This document shows, one piece after another, positions 16,486 through 25,491 of a stretch of DNA of 64,000 nt (within the stretch, counting starts at the first letter, position 1; each line of letters opens with the position of its first letter). The notes under the pieces are model-generated. The model was not told where the DNA came from, ran no database searches, and saw only the letters and a list, made by a program, of their open reading frames with translations. This stretch comes from Elstera sp043721315 (lineage in GTDB: Bacteria > Pseudomonadota > Alphaproteobacteria > Elsterales > Elsteraceae): assembly GCA_043721315.1 (NCBI GenBank), contig JAYSQZ010000052.1, forward strand, positions 78,525-142,524, read 5' to 3'. Position numbers and translations under genes: made by a program.

Positions 16486-17984
16486 GCTGCCACTCCGGTG
16501 CCAATGGCCAAGGCGACGATGGCCTCTTCTGTGGCATCTTGTTTTTCAATCGGGTGCGAAAGTCGCCCGCCGTGCATCACCACGATGCGGTCGGATAAGG
16601 CCAGCAGCTCGGGCATTTCCGACGAGATTAGCATGATTGCCATACCGTCCTTGGCCAAACGGTCGATGAGACGGTAGATTTCGGCTTTGGCCCCTACATC
16701 GACCGCGCGGGTCGGCTCGTCCAAAATCAGTAATCGTGGCCCTGCAACTAACCAGCGCGCCAGCACTACTTTTTGCTGGTTGCCGCCCGAGAGCTTTCCC
16801 ACCTCTTGCCATAGCGACGGAGTCTTGACCTCTAACTGGCGAATAACCGGGCCAACAGCCTCAACCATCTGTCCTATCCGCAACATGCCCCAGCGCGCCA
16901 ATCGCGTATAGACAGCCATGGCGGCATTGTCGATTACCGACCGGCTGAGAATTAGCCCCTCGGCCTTGCGGTTTTCCGGGGCAAAACCGATATCGGCGCG
17001 GATTGCTTCTGCCGGGGAGCGGATGTCGCGCTCCTGTCCAAATAACGCTATCTTGCCCCCGGAACGGCGATATTCGCCAAAGATCACCTTAGCCAGTTCC
17101 GTGCGGCCCGCTCCAACCAGCCCGGCAAAGCCGAGGATCTCGCCTGCGCGGATCTTGAACGAGATGTCACGATGCCAGGGGCTGGATAAGCCTTCGACCT
17201 CCAGAACCACGTCGTCGCGCGTCGTTGCCTCCCGCTTAAAGCCGTAGATCAGCTCCCGCCCAACCATTAGGCGCACAATAGCGTCTTCGGTCGTGTCGGC
17301 AGTGGTAAGGTCACCAGTTTTCTGGCCGTCTTTCAGGACGATCACTCGGTCCGAGATCGCCATAACCTCTTGCAGGCGGTGGGAGACATAGATGATCCCG
17401 AGACCTTCGGCTTTGAGCTTGCGGATAAGGTCGAACAGGCGCGCCACCTCGTCCGAGGTCAGCGATGATGTCGGCTCGTCGAAAGCCACGACCTTCACGC
17501 CAGGCTTCAACGCCCGCATGATTTCGACCACGTGCATCTGCGCGGGGGAGAGGCTTCGCCCTGTCGCGGAAATGTCGATCAGGTCCGAAAAGCCATAGCG
17601 TTGCAGCAGGGCGATCACTTCGGCGCGCATCGCGTTGACGTCCACCCGACCGAAACTGCGGCTTGGATATTCGCCGACAAAGATGTTTTCGGCCACGGAG
17701 ATATCGGGGACGATTTCCGGTTCTTGGCGCACTAGGCGGAACCCGGCATTGCGGGCCGCCAACGGCGAGGCGTGCAAGACATCGGCCCCGTCCAGAAGAA
17801 TTTGACCCTGATCGAGCTGGTAGTCACCTGACAGTATTTTAAGTAGGGTGGATTTGCCGGCGCCGTTCTCGCCCACAAAGGCCACTACTTCGCCACGTGC
17901 GACCGACATCGACAAATTCTGAAGCGCCCGCACGCCAGGAAAGGATTTACCCACGCTTTTGATGTCGAGGATTGTATTCTTCAT
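16482..17984 (-). CDS. Sugar ABC transporter ATP-binding protein (RbsA/AraG type)
   Basis: 500-aa CUT2-family ATPase with two fused nucleotide-binding domains. The first has Walker A GENGAGKST, signature SPAQM (degenerate) and Walker B VVAFDEPTSSL. The second has a degenerate P-loop GLVGAGRTE, signature LSGGNQQKVV and LLILDEPTRAVD, the usual asymmetry of the family. The frame is open from 18029, but ATG 17984 gives the standard MKNTILDIKSVGKSFPGVRAL start. The gene lies 57 nt after the binding-protein gene. Confidence 0.93.
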   Translation of the reverse strand: MKNTILDIKSVGKSFPGVRALQNLSMSVARGEVVAFVGENGAGKSTLLKILSGDYQLDQGQILLDGADVLHASPLAARNAGFRLVRQEPEIVPDISVAENIFVGEYPSRSFGRVDVNAMRAEVIALLQRYGFSDLIDISATGRSLSPAQMHVVEIMRALKPGVKVVAFDEPTSSLTSDEVARLFDLIRKLKAEGLGIIYVSHRLQEVMAISDRVIVLKDGQKTGDLTTADTTEDAIVRLMVGRELIYGFKREATTRDDVVLEVEGLSSPWHRDISFKIRAGEILGFAGLVGAGRTELAKVIFGEYRRSGGKIALFGQERDIRSPAEAIRADIGFAPENRKAEGLILSRSVIDNAAMAVYTRLARWGMLRIGQMVEAVGPVIRQLEVKTPSLWQEVGKLSGGNQQKVVLARWLVAGPRLLILDEPTRAVDVGAKAEIYRLIDRLAKDGMAIMLISSEMPELLALSDRIVVMHGGRLSHPIEKQDATEEAIVALAIGTGVAA

Positions 17985-18041
17985 CGGATTTCCAAGGAAA
18001 GTGGCGAGCCTGTGTCGTAGGCCCGCCAAGTCAGGGGGAGA

Positions 18042-19010
18042 TCATTGGCAGGGCATGATGTCCTTGTAGGTCACCGGATCCACGATCGTGGTATTCGCCA
18101 CGGTCTTGGCAGGTAGCGGCTTACCGGTTTCGAGCGCATTGACCAGCGCGCGCGCTGCGGCATCGCCCACGTCGACCCCTGAAATATACAGCGCCGCTTT
18201 GAAGCCAGTTCTAAGTCCTGCCTTCCAAGGACGGCAAGCCTCATAGGCACCCAGACCAACCGCAATAACGTCGGTCGCTGAAATGCCTGCGTTCTTAAGG
18301 GCGTTGGTTGCACCCAGCACACCTTCGTCGTTGCAGGACGTCACAACCCATTTAGTGATCCCCGGATGGGCCGTAATCACCGGACCCGAGGCACTGAGCG
18401 ACACATCCGTTGTGCCATCATACGCGACGGTGATGAAGTTTTTTTCCGTCACACCAGCCGCGATCATCCGTGCCTTTTGGGCATTGGTGCGGTCGTTACA
18501 GACCGAAACCGTAGGAACAGTAACCAGTAAGATCCCAAGACCGGGATTGCTCAGCCAACCCGCTGCTGTCAGCAGTTCGCCCGCCTTATTGCCAACCTTG
18601 GTTCCCATAGCCACACCGTCAAAACCCGCGAAGGGCACATCTGCGCCCGTACCATCTTTCAGGGGGTCATCAGTGGCAATCAGTGGAATGCGCGCAGCGG
18701 CAGCGGCTTTTGCAACGGCCGGCCCGATGGCTTGATCGGGTGCCGTGATAGCCATAGCCTTGGCACCGGCGGCGATAGCGTCTGAGACAGCGCTGATGGC
18801 AAGGTTTGAATCCAGCTCGACGTTGATGATTTGAGCCTTGTAGCCCAGCTCTTTGGCCGCTTTGGTAAAACCGGCGGCCTGGTCGATGAAGTATTGCTGC
18901 GTGCCACTCTTATAGATGGCGACCAGTAACTTGTCTTGGGCGAACGCTGTGCCAGATGCCAAACCGGCAACAACCATGACAGACGCCGTAAGCGTATTCC
19001 TAAAGTTCAT
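18042..19010 (-). CDS. Periplasmic sugar-binding protein (AraF-like)
   Basis: 322-aa periplasmic binding protein with a Sec signal peptide (MNFRNTLTASVMVVAGLASGTAFA, cleavage before QDK). The fold pattern resembles AraF/RbsB: IYKSGTQQYFIDQAAGFTKAA near the mature N-terminus, TAPDQAIGPAVAKAA, IPLIATDDPL, and SCNDEGVLGATNALKNAG in the C-lobe. AraF-like features suggest arabinose, galactose or fucose as ligand, in keeping with the DgoD neighbour. A strong GGGAGGA precedes ATG 19010. First gene of the minus-strand operon; divergent from the SDR gene. Confidence 0.88.
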   Translation of the reverse strand: MNFRNTLTASVMVVAGLASGTAFAQDKLLVAIYKSGTQQYFIDQAAGFTKAAKELGYKAQIINVELDSNLAISAVSDAIAAGAKAMAITAPDQAIGPAVAKAAAAARIPLIATDDPLKDGTGADVPFAGFDGVAMGTKVGNKAGELLTAAGWLSNPGLGILLVTVPTVSVCNDRTNAQKARMIAAGVTEKNFITVAYDGTTDVSLSASGPVITAHPGITKWVVTSCNDEGVLGATNALKNAGISATDVIAVGLGAYEACRPWKAGLRTGFKAALYISGVDVGDAAARALVNALETGKPLPAKTVANTTIVDPVTYKDIMPCQ

Positions 19011-19054
19011 AGTATCCTCCCTGGTAGATTTTTTATGGTTTTGTCACTTAAACC

Positions 19055-19069
19055 GTTTATCATATGAAC
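19055..19069. promoter_or_regulatory. Candidate operator in the binding-protein/SDR divergent region
   Basis: Imperfect palindrome GTTTATCATATGAAC in the 87-nt divergent gap. The first 11 bases, GTTTATCATAT, recur at 20903-20913 in front of the FadR-family regulator gene. A motif shared by the two promoters is what an autoregulated local regulator would use. Assignment is inference. Confidence 0.5.
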
Positions 19070-19097
19070 ACAAGTTTGATGAAAGAGGGAGGAAAAA

Positions 19098-19874
19098 GTG
19101 AGGAGACTGAGCGGCAGAGTTGCCATCGTGACGGGCGGCGGCCAAGGCATCGGTGCTGCTATCGTGGCTCGATTTGCCCATGAAGGCGCGTCGGTCATGA
19201 TTGCCGATATTAATGAGGCCCGAGGAAACGTAACTGCCGAAGCCATCTCTCGGCAAACCGGCGCGCGCGTGATTGCACTAGAATGTGATGTCGCCGACGC
19301 TCAGTCGGTGCGGACTATGGTTCAGGCCACAAAAGCGCAGTTGGGGTCTGCCGACGTGCTGGTCAATAATGCCGGCATCGCGGTCTTTCGCGAACCGCTG
19401 GAGATGACACCGGAGGATTGGCGACGCTGCCTGTCGGTCGATCTGGAAGGGGCGTGGAACTGCGCCAAAGCCGTCCTACCCGATATGCTAGCACGCCGCG
19501 ATGGTGCCATTATCAACATCATATCGAACCACGCCTTCACGGTCATCAAGCACACATTTCCCTATCCGGTGGCAAAGCACGCTTTGCTGGGGCTAACGCG
19601 ATCATTGGGGCTAGAATATGCGGATCGTGGTATCGCTGTGAATGCGATTTCGCCGGGCTATACCGATACGCAGATTGCTCAGGATGATTTCAATCGACAT
19701 CCAGACCCGGCGGCCGCTCGGGCTGCGACAGAGGCGAAGCAGCCACCGGGGCGCTTGTGTCGCCCCGACGAAGTGGCGGCGGTGGCGGCCTTGCTTGCCT
19801 CGAACGAAGCGAGGTTCATGATTGGTGAAAACATCGTGATCGACGGTGGCGTCAGCATTCGGATGTATGAGTAG
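19098..19874 (+). CDS. SDR-family sugar dehydrogenase
   Basis: 258-aa classical short-chain dehydrogenase with the NAD(P) motif TGGGQGIGAA (residues 11-20), NNAGIA near 90, and catalytic Ser in IISNHAF and YPVAK (Tyr-x3-Lys) near 150-165. In this context it probably oxidises the free sugar to the lactone, the first step before DgoD; no lactonase is present in the window. The start is GTG 19098 with GGGAGG seven bases upstream. Transcribed away from the transporter operon. Confidence 0.85.
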   Translation: MRRLSGRVAIVTGGGQGIGAAIVARFAHEGASVMIADINEARGNVTAEAISRQTGARVIALECDVADAQSVRTMVQATKAQLGSADVLVNNAGIAVFREPLEMTPEDWRRCLSVDLEGAWNCAKAVLPDMLARRDGAIINIISNHAFTVIKHTFPYPVAKHALLGLTRSLGLEYADRGIAVNAISPGYTDTQIAQDDFNRHPDPAAARAATEAKQPPGRLCRPDEVAAVAALLASNEARFMIGENIVIDGGVSIRMYE

Positions 19875-20074
19875 GGGGGCCAATTTGAAAACGGGTACCC
19901 CGCTCGCGCCCGTTCTCTCTGCCCGGCCTGGCTGCATTGACGGTGGCAGACACCGCCATCAGGATCGACCGAAAAAAGCTCTAGAATCAGCTGTAGAAAT
20001 AGGGATCGCCGATGCGCTCGGCCATAGCGCTGGTCGGCGAAGCGGGACGCGCGCCTTCTTTCAGCCGTCTGCCG

Positions 20075-20881
20075 CTAGAGTGTTCGTTGCTCGAAACCAT
20101 CATGTGCGTCGCGTATGGCACGCCCGATCAGGTGCCGCATCGCCGATTGAGCGGCCTCGGCGTCCCTTCGTTCAAATTCGGCAAAGACTGCGGCGTGCAG
20201 TTCCTGGCTCTCCTCCATCCCGATCATGTGAGTGGTGTAGCCGCGTGCCGCCATTTGAAGGTCAAGCAAAAGGCCCAGTGCTGCCTCAATCACGGCAAAA
20301 AGTTGCGATAGCAGGTCGGAGTCAACCGCCGCGAGAAAGGCGCGGTGAAACTCCAGATCGGCTGAAATGAACCTGCGGCGACGTTCGGCATAGTCGGGGT
20401 CAGGGGTCCGGTAGACGTGTTCCATGGTCTGCCATGCCGTTCGGATGCGCGCGCGCGCATCCTCCGTCGCCACGATGGTCGCCGTGTGTACGACGCCAGG
20501 CTCCAGCACCAGCCGAACCTTGAGCAGGTCGTGCAACAACGCCACGGTGTCGCCCGCCTTGATCCGCCAGTCCATGACATCGGGGTCCAGCAATCGCCAC
20601 TCGCTGCGCGGCAAAACGCGGGTACCGTCAGACGTGCGGCTTCTAATTAGGCCCTTGGCACCGATGATACGAAAGGCCTCGCGGATGACCGATCGGCCAA
20701 CCCCCATTTCGTCGCACAGGTCAGCTTCCTTCGGAATTGCCTCGCCGGGTGCCCATGTACTGCCCACAATGCGCGTACCAAGCTCCGTGACAGCAGCACC
20801 GAGGATCCCGCGTACTTCAATGACGCCCGCCAGCGCATCGGCTTTCCGGCTCCCGAAAGTGGAATTGATGAGTATAGCCAC
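20075..20881 (-). CDS. FadR-family (GntR superfamily) transcriptional regulator
   Basis: 268-aa regulator with an N-terminal winged helix (about 30-100; PKEADLCDEMGVGRSVIREAFRIIGAKGLI) and an all-helical FCD ligand domain containing the metal-binding histidine pattern (DLEFHRAFL, QELHAAVF, AMRHLI). FadR-family regulators such as DgoR commonly repress sugar-acid operons and respond to the acid. Start GTG 20881 with GGGCGGG upstream. It is separated from the SDR gene by 200 nt in which I see no gene. Confidence 0.87.
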   Translation of the reverse strand: MAILINSTFGSRKADALAGVIEVRGILGAAVTELGTRIVGSTWAPGEAIPKEADLCDEMGVGRSVIREAFRIIGAKGLIRSRTSDGTRVLPRSEWRLLDPDVMDWRIKAGDTVALLHDLLKVRLVLEPGVVHTATIVATEDARARIRTAWQTMEHVYRTPDPDYAERRRRFISADLEFHRAFLAAVDSDLLSQLFAVIEAALGLLLDLQMAARGYTTHMIGMEESQELHAAVFAEFERRDAEAAQSAMRHLIGRAIRDAHDGFEQRTL

Positions 20882-20902
20882 AGCCCGCCCATATATTTAT
20901 AT

Positions 20903-20920
20903 GTTTATCATATTAATAAC
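20903..20920. promoter_or_regulatory. Candidate autoregulatory operator upstream of the FadR-family gene
   Basis: GTTTATCATATTAATAAC, an AT-rich segment sharing the 11-mer GTTTATCATAT with the operator candidate at 19055. It lies 22 nt before the GTG start of the regulator, in a promoter-like position. Confidence 0.45.
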
Positions 20921-21134
20921 CAGGAAGCTCTTTGACAACCGGTCTTCTGTTTTGTTTGTCGCGCGAGCTGTCTCGCCTTTCGACAGAAGTCGGTGTTTGC
21001 GCTTACCGGTCTCTTGCTGCACCTCGTGGGGGGGTGCGGTTTTCGGTCTCTTAGGCACCCGTCAACCGCCTTAACTGTGTGTCAAGCACAGGCTTATCAC
21101 GGGTCAGTCCCGCCGCGCGAGATTTGCCTTTATC

Positions 21135-22937
21135 TCAGCGGTTCACGTCGAGCGGCATATAAAGGCTCTCGCCGTTCACCAGCGGCTCCACTTTCGCCCG
21201 CACGCCCTCGATCCGCGTAGCGGTTTGCTCCAGTTTCGAGACGAATTTCAGCGCTTTATCAAAGCTATTCTGCGGGGCCGGGTAATTGATGAGGCGGAGC
21301 GGCGTATCGACGGGTTGGCGCAGCAGGGCGCGCATTTCCTCGGTGGCCTCGGTCATGCCGCCGAGACGGTCCACCAGTCCGGCTTCTTTAGCCGAAGCGC
21401 CGCTCCAGATACGACCACGGGCGAGCGCGTCCATCTTCTCCATCGGAATTTTGCGTCCGGCGGCAACCCGCTGAGTGAAATCGGCGTAGATGCGGTCCAG
21501 GTTTTCTTGGAACCGCGCCCATTCTGCCGGAGTGAAGTCGCGGTTAGGGCTGTTTTGGCCTGCCGCTGCGCCGCTGGCGACCCGTTCCCAACGAATGCCG
21601 AGCTTATCCCACAAGCCCGTCAGCACGAATTTACCGCTATAGACGCCGATGGAGCCGGTGAGGGTGCCCGGCTGTGCCACGATCTTATCGGCAGGGGCGG
21701 CGACGAAATAGCCACCCGAGGCCGCATAAGATCCCATAACCGCGACGACGGGCTTCCCGGCATCTTGCGCGGCGCGCACGGCCTGCCAAATGGTATCGGA
21801 CGCCACATAGGAGCCGCCGGGCGAATCGATGCGGAAGAGGATGCCTTTAACGGTCGGGTCTTGCACAGCGGCGGTGAACGCGGCCACAACGCGGCCTGCG
21901 GCAAAGCTGCCGTCTTCGGCAAAAGGATCATTCCCCTCGCCGCCGCGCGCGACCGGCCCCGCCGCTTCGATCACGGCGACGTGCAGGGCGGCATTCGGCA
22001 GCGTGTCGGGTACGCGATAATCGGCAAGCGAAACGGTGGCTTGGGTCCGGCTGGTATCTTTCAGCGCGCGCAGGGCATCGCTACGATAGCCCATCTGGTC
22101 GATCAGGCTTTGCGTTACCGCGTCTTGGGCGGCAATCGGCGCGGTGTCGATTGCGGCTTTGGCGTCATCGGCGGAGATATTGCGGCCTTTGGCGATCATC
22201 TCGACGGCTTGGGTTAGCAGATCGTCGGTGAGTTTTTGTAAGGAGCCGCGTAGCGCGGGCGATAGGCCCATCTCCGTAAACATATCAATCCCGCCCTTGA
22301 ACTCGTGGCGTTGATCGAGACGGGGCGCGACGCCAATACTCTTCAGCGCGTCCGCAAGGTAGGGGCGTTCCAGCGCTAACCCGTCGATGCCTAAGGCTCC
22401 GGCGGGTTGCAGCCACACACGGTCGAACTGGGCGGCGAGGGCATAGGTGAAGGTAGCACCGCCCGCTTCGCCCATCGTATCGGCGAAAGCATAGGTGGGT
22501 TTGCGCTTGGCTTTGAAGCGCTGCACGGCAGCGGCAATATCTTGAGCGGCAGCAGGCGAGAGTTGGGCGTTGGAGAAATCGACGAACAACCCCTGCACGC
22601 GCCCATCTTTCGCCGCGCCATCAATGCGGCTGACGATATCGCGCAACGACAGGCTATCGCCGGTGAAGGCTTTGAAGGGGCTGTTGCTGCTGCTGGCGGG
22701 CGGCTGTCCCTCAATCGAGAGCGTTAGCAGCACATGGCTCGGTAACTCAGGCGCGCTCGCCTCCTGAAAACTGCTAAACCCACGCCAGGCGAGATAACCG
22801 AGACCGCCCGCGAGCAGTAGAAACAGAACACCCAGAATGCTCAAACAGCCTACCAAAAACCGGCCCATGGCGGCTCTCCCTATCGTGCGTCGCGAGGGGG
22901 CCTCGGAGGACGGCCCCTTATCGACACAGTTGGTCAT
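21135..22937 (-). CDS. sppA: Signal peptide peptidase SppA, 67-kDa type
   Basis: 600-aa membrane-anchored serine protease that digests cleaved signal peptides. It has an N-terminal transmembrane helix (about 27-50) and two fused S49 domains. The catalytic lysine is in RHEFKGGIDMF near residue 215; the nucleophilic serine is in MGSYAASGGYFVAAPAD near residue 405. Together they form the Ser-Lys dyad of the long E. coli-type enzyme. A second ATG 23 codons in (MGRFLVGCL) is an equally plausible start. Confidence 0.92.
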   Translation of the reverse strand: MTNCVDKGPSSEAPSRRTIGRAAMGRFLVGCLSILGVLFLLLAGGLGYLAWRGFSSFQEASAPELPSHVLLTLSIEGQPPASSSNSPFKAFTGDSLSLRDIVSRIDGAAKDGRVQGLFVDFSNAQLSPAAAQDIAAAVQRFKAKRKPTYAFADTMGEAGGATFTYALAAQFDRVWLQPAGALGIDGLALERPYLADALKSIGVAPRLDQRHEFKGGIDMFTEMGLSPALRGSLQKLTDDLLTQAVEMIAKGRNISADDAKAAIDTAPIAAQDAVTQSLIDQMGYRSDALRALKDTSRTQATVSLADYRVPDTLPNAALHVAVIEAAGPVARGGEGNDPFAEDGSFAAGRVVAAFTAAVQDPTVKGILFRIDSPGGSYVASDTIWQAVRAAQDAGKPVVAVMGSYAASGGYFVAAPADKIVAQPGTLTGSIGVYSGKFVLTGLWDKLGIRWERVASGAAAGQNSPNRDFTPAEWARFQENLDRIYADFTQRVAAGRKIPMEKMDALARGRIWSGASAKEAGLVDRLGGMTEATEEMRALLRQPVDTPLRLINYPAPQNSFDKALKFVSKLEQTATRIEGVRAKVEPLVNGESLYMPLDVNR

Positions 22938-23031
22938 CGTAACGTAAATTCCGCAAGGCGAGTAAATCGAGTGATTTGGTCAATTTTACGGCGACAGCCT
23001 GCGCGGCCTCACCGCCCGGCGCCCTGTCGCC

Positions 23032-23313
23032 TTATGCAGCGTCCTCCAGATGAAGCCGTAGCTTGAAGCCTGCCGAAACGGCAATGTTCACGAGAGCATC
23101 CAGCGAAAATTTCTCGAGTTTCCCGCGCAATAGATCGTTCAGGCGGGGGCGGGTCAGGCCCAACCGTTCCGCAGCTTGATCCTGCGACAGCGCCCAGGAG
23201 GCAACCCGGTCCCGAATGCACAGGATCATATCGGCGCGGGCGGTGAGATTGGCCGCTTCGGCAGGCGATGCCGTGAGAGCATCGAAGACGGACGGAAAGA
23301 GCGGATCGGTCAT
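23032..23313 (-). CDS. XRE-family HTH protein, HigA-antitoxin-like
   Basis: 93-aa helix-turn-helix protein of the HigA2/YddM-like antitoxin class. The HTH is at about 40-80 (WALSQDQAAERLGLTRPRLNDLLRGKLEKFSLDAL), and the C-terminal strand GFKLRLHLEDA is typical. The ATG at 23313 has GGAAGG eight bases upstream; a longer frame to 23364 is less likely. No HigB-type toxin is beside it (neighbours are sppA and aroC), so it may be a solitary regulator or an orphan antitoxin. Confidence 0.78.
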   Translation of the reverse strand: MTDPLFPSVFDALTASPAEAANLTARADMILCIRDRVASWALSQDQAAERLGLTRPRLNDLLRGKLEKFSLDALVNIAVSAGFKLRLHLEDAA

Positions 23314-23354
23314 TGCGCGGCCTTCCAGGTTTTCAGGCGGTGCGCTGCGTTTTC

Positions 23355-24425
23355 TCACCCACACTGCGCCCGGTGGCGCATCATTTGATCGACCAGCACT
23401 AGGGCCAGCATCGCCTCCGCTACGGGAACGCCGCGAATGCCGACGCAGGGGTCGTGGCGGCCTTTGGTTTGCACGTCGATTTCCTCGCCCGCCGCGTTAA
23501 TGCTTTGGCGGGGAATGAGAATCGAGCTAGTCGGCTTAATCGCAAGGCGTACGACAATATCTTGACCCGTGGAGATCCCGCCTAAAATTCCGCCCGCGTG
23601 GTTGGAGAGGAACTGCGGTGTGCCGTTCACCATACGAATTTCATCGGCATTCTCTTCACCGCGCAAAGCTGCCGTCTCGAACCCATCGCCGATTTCAACA
23701 CCCTTGACGGCGTTAATGGTCATCATCGCGCGGGCGATTTCGCTATCGAGTTTTTCGTACAGCGGCGTACCCCACCCTGCTGGAACGCCCGACGCCACCA
23801 CTTCGATGATCGCCCCGCAGGAAGAGCCGTCTTTGCGAATGCCGTCGAGATACTCGGTCCAGCGCGCCACGGCCCCCGCATCGGGGCAGAAGAACGGGTT
23901 TTCGTCGGCCTGATCCCAGTCCCACGCCGCGCGGTCGATTTTCTGCGTGCCGAGTTGGACCAAAGCGCCGCGAATAACAACCTCCGGCCCCAGCACTTTG
24001 CGCGCGATTGCCCCTGCTGCCACGCGGGCAGCGGTTTCGCGTGCGGAAGAGCGCCCGCCGCCGCGATAATCGCGAATGCCGTATTTCGCATCATAGGTAA
24101 AATCAGCGTGGCCGGGCCGGTAGGCGTGAGCGATGTTGCCGTAATCCTTGGAGCGTTGATCGACATTCTCGATCATCAAGGAAATCGGCGTGCCCGTGGT
24201 TTGGCCCTCGAACACACCGGAGAGGATTTTCACCGCGTCCGGCTCGCGCCGCTGCGTCGTGAAGCGGTTTTGGCCAGGGCGGCGTTTATCGAGCCAGGGC
24301 TGAATATCGGCCTCGTTCAGCGGCAGGCGCGGCGGCACACCGTCCACAACGCAGCCCAAGGCTGGGCCGTGGCTTTCCCCCCAGGTGGTAAACCGAAACA
24401 CGCTGCCAAAAGAATTACCGGCCAA
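23355..24425 (-). CDS. aroC: Chorismate synthase
   Basis: 356-aa flavin-dependent enzyme that converts EPSP to chorismate at the end of the shikimate pathway. Diagnostic motifs are GESHGPALGCVVDGVPP (residues 16-32), YRPGHADFTYDAKYGIRDYRGGGRSSARET (written here as YRPGHADFTY and RDYRGGGRSSARET) and the C-terminal GRHDPCVGIRGVPVAEAM. Normal length. It is 5 nt downstream of fabI and probably cotranscribed with it. Confidence 0.97.
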   Translation of the reverse strand: MAGNSFGSVFRFTTWGESHGPALGCVVDGVPPRLPLNEADIQPWLDKRRPGQNRFTTQRREPDAVKILSGVFEGQTTGTPISLMIENVDQRSKDYGNIAHAYRPGHADFTYDAKYGIRDYRGGGRSSARETAARVAAGAIARKVLGPEVVIRGALVQLGTQKIDRAAWDWDQADENPFFCPDAGAVARWTEYLDGIRKDGSSCGAIIEVVASGVPAGWGTPLYEKLDSEIARAMMTINAVKGVEIGDGFETAALRGEENADEIRMVNGTPQFLSNHAGGILGGISTGQDIVVRLAIKPTSSILIPRQSINAAGEEIDVQTKGRHDPCVGIRGVPVAEAMLALVLVDQMMRHRAQCG

Positions 24426-24430
24426 GACGC

Positions 24431-25249
24431 TTAGTCCTTCGACACATTAATATCGGGCGCGTCCACGGCCTTCATGCCCACCACATGATAGCCGCTATCG
24501 ACGTGATGGGTTTCGCCCGTAACGCCGCTGGAAAGGTCGGACAACAAATACAGCGCCGAGCCGCCCACGTCTTCCAAGGTGGTATTGCGCTTTAGCGGCG
24601 AGTTATACTGGTTCCACTTCAGAATATAGCGGAAGTCGCCAATGCCCGACGCCGCAAGCGTCTTCATCGGGCCTGCGGACATAGCGTTGACGCGGATATT
24701 CTGCCCGCCCAAATCGACGGCGAGATAGCGAACGGAGGCTTCCAACGCCGCTTTCGCCACGCCCATCACATTGTAATGCGGCATTACCCGTTCTGCGCCG
24801 TAATAGGTGAGGGTGAGCAGACTACCGCCATTGGTCATCAACTTCGCCGCCCGCTGGGCAACCGCAGTGAAGGAATAGACCGAGATGTTCATGGTCATCA
24901 GGAAATTATCGAGGCTGGTATCGACGTACTTGCCCTTCAACTCTTCCTTATTGGAAAAGCCGATGGCGTGAACAACGAAATCGAGCTTGCCCCACACTTT
25001 TTCGAGATGAGCGAACACAGCATCGACCGAGCCTAGGTCGCTCACATCGCAGGGCATGATTTCCGTCGCGCCCAGTTGCGCCGCCAAGGGCCGCACGCGC
25101 TTTTCCAGCGCATCGCCCTGAAAGGTGAAGGCCAACTCCGCCCCGTGGGCGGCCAGCGCCTGCGAAATGCCCCAGGCAATTGATTTGTCGTTGGCGAGGC
25201 CCATAATCAGGCCGCGTTTACCTTGCATCAGGGGAGCAGCAGAGACCAT
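24431..25249 (-). CDS. fabI: Enoyl-[acyl-carrier-protein] reductase (NADH)
   Basis: 272-aa SDR-type enoyl-ACP reductase of fatty acid synthesis. The characteristic FabI nucleotide motif is GLANDKSIAWGIS (residues 17-29), and the catalytic Y-x6-K is in YYGAERVMPHYNVMGVAKAAL near 150-165. SAGPMKTLAASGI is also diagnostic. The gene diverges from the TPR gene over a 242-nt gap that holds a 12-bp tandem repeat and presumably both promoters. Confidence 0.95.
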   Translation of the reverse strand: MVSAAPLMQGKRGLIMGLANDKSIAWGISQALAAHGAELAFTFQGDALEKRVRPLAAQLGATEIMPCDVSDLGSVDAVFAHLEKVWGKLDFVVHAIGFSNKEELKGKYVDTSLDNFLMTMNISVYSFTAVAQRAAKLMTNGGSLLTLTYYGAERVMPHYNVMGVAKAALEASVRYLAVDLGGQNIRVNAMSAGPMKTLAASGIGDFRYILKWNQYNSPLKRNTTLEDVGGSALYLLSDLSSGVTGETHHVDSGYHVVGMKAVDAPDINVSKD

Positions 25250-25445
25250 TCACTCTTTTCCTTGTCTAAACACCGAGTTTCCAGCCCACCAGGGGCAAAA
25301 GCGCAGTGCATTCTAACGGATGACGCGCGGCGGGGTAAAGCCTGCTTGGTGAGGGGGGCTATTGGCCCGCCGCAATTACCCCACAGTTTTCTGTGTAACC
25401 TTTCCTCACGTCTTGGCGAACCAGGATCAGAGCGCGCCAATCATC

Positions 25446-25481
25446 GGCCCCACCCCAGGCCCCACCCCAGGCCCCACCCCA
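25446..25481 (+). repeat. 12-bp x3 tandem repeat upstream of the TPR gene
   Basis: Three perfect copies of GGCCCCACCCCA (25446-25457, 25458-25469, 25470-25481), ending directly at the ribosome-binding site AGGAGCG of the gene starting at 25492. Copy-number change would alter promoter-to-gene spacing. Confidence 0.95.
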
Positions 25482-25491
25482 GGAGCGTGAG

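Noticed and set aside
11881..20881. Sugar cluster as a horizontally transferred island
   Set aside because: No integrase, tRNA junction or clear composition break; only intergenic repeats at the left side.
21225..22217. 330-aa open frame antisense to sppA
   Set aside because: Low-complexity, charge-biased translation typical of a shadow frame; sppA covers it with intact catalytic residues.
23598..24434. 278-aa open frame antisense to aroC
   Set aside because: Shadow of chorismate synthase; no family features.
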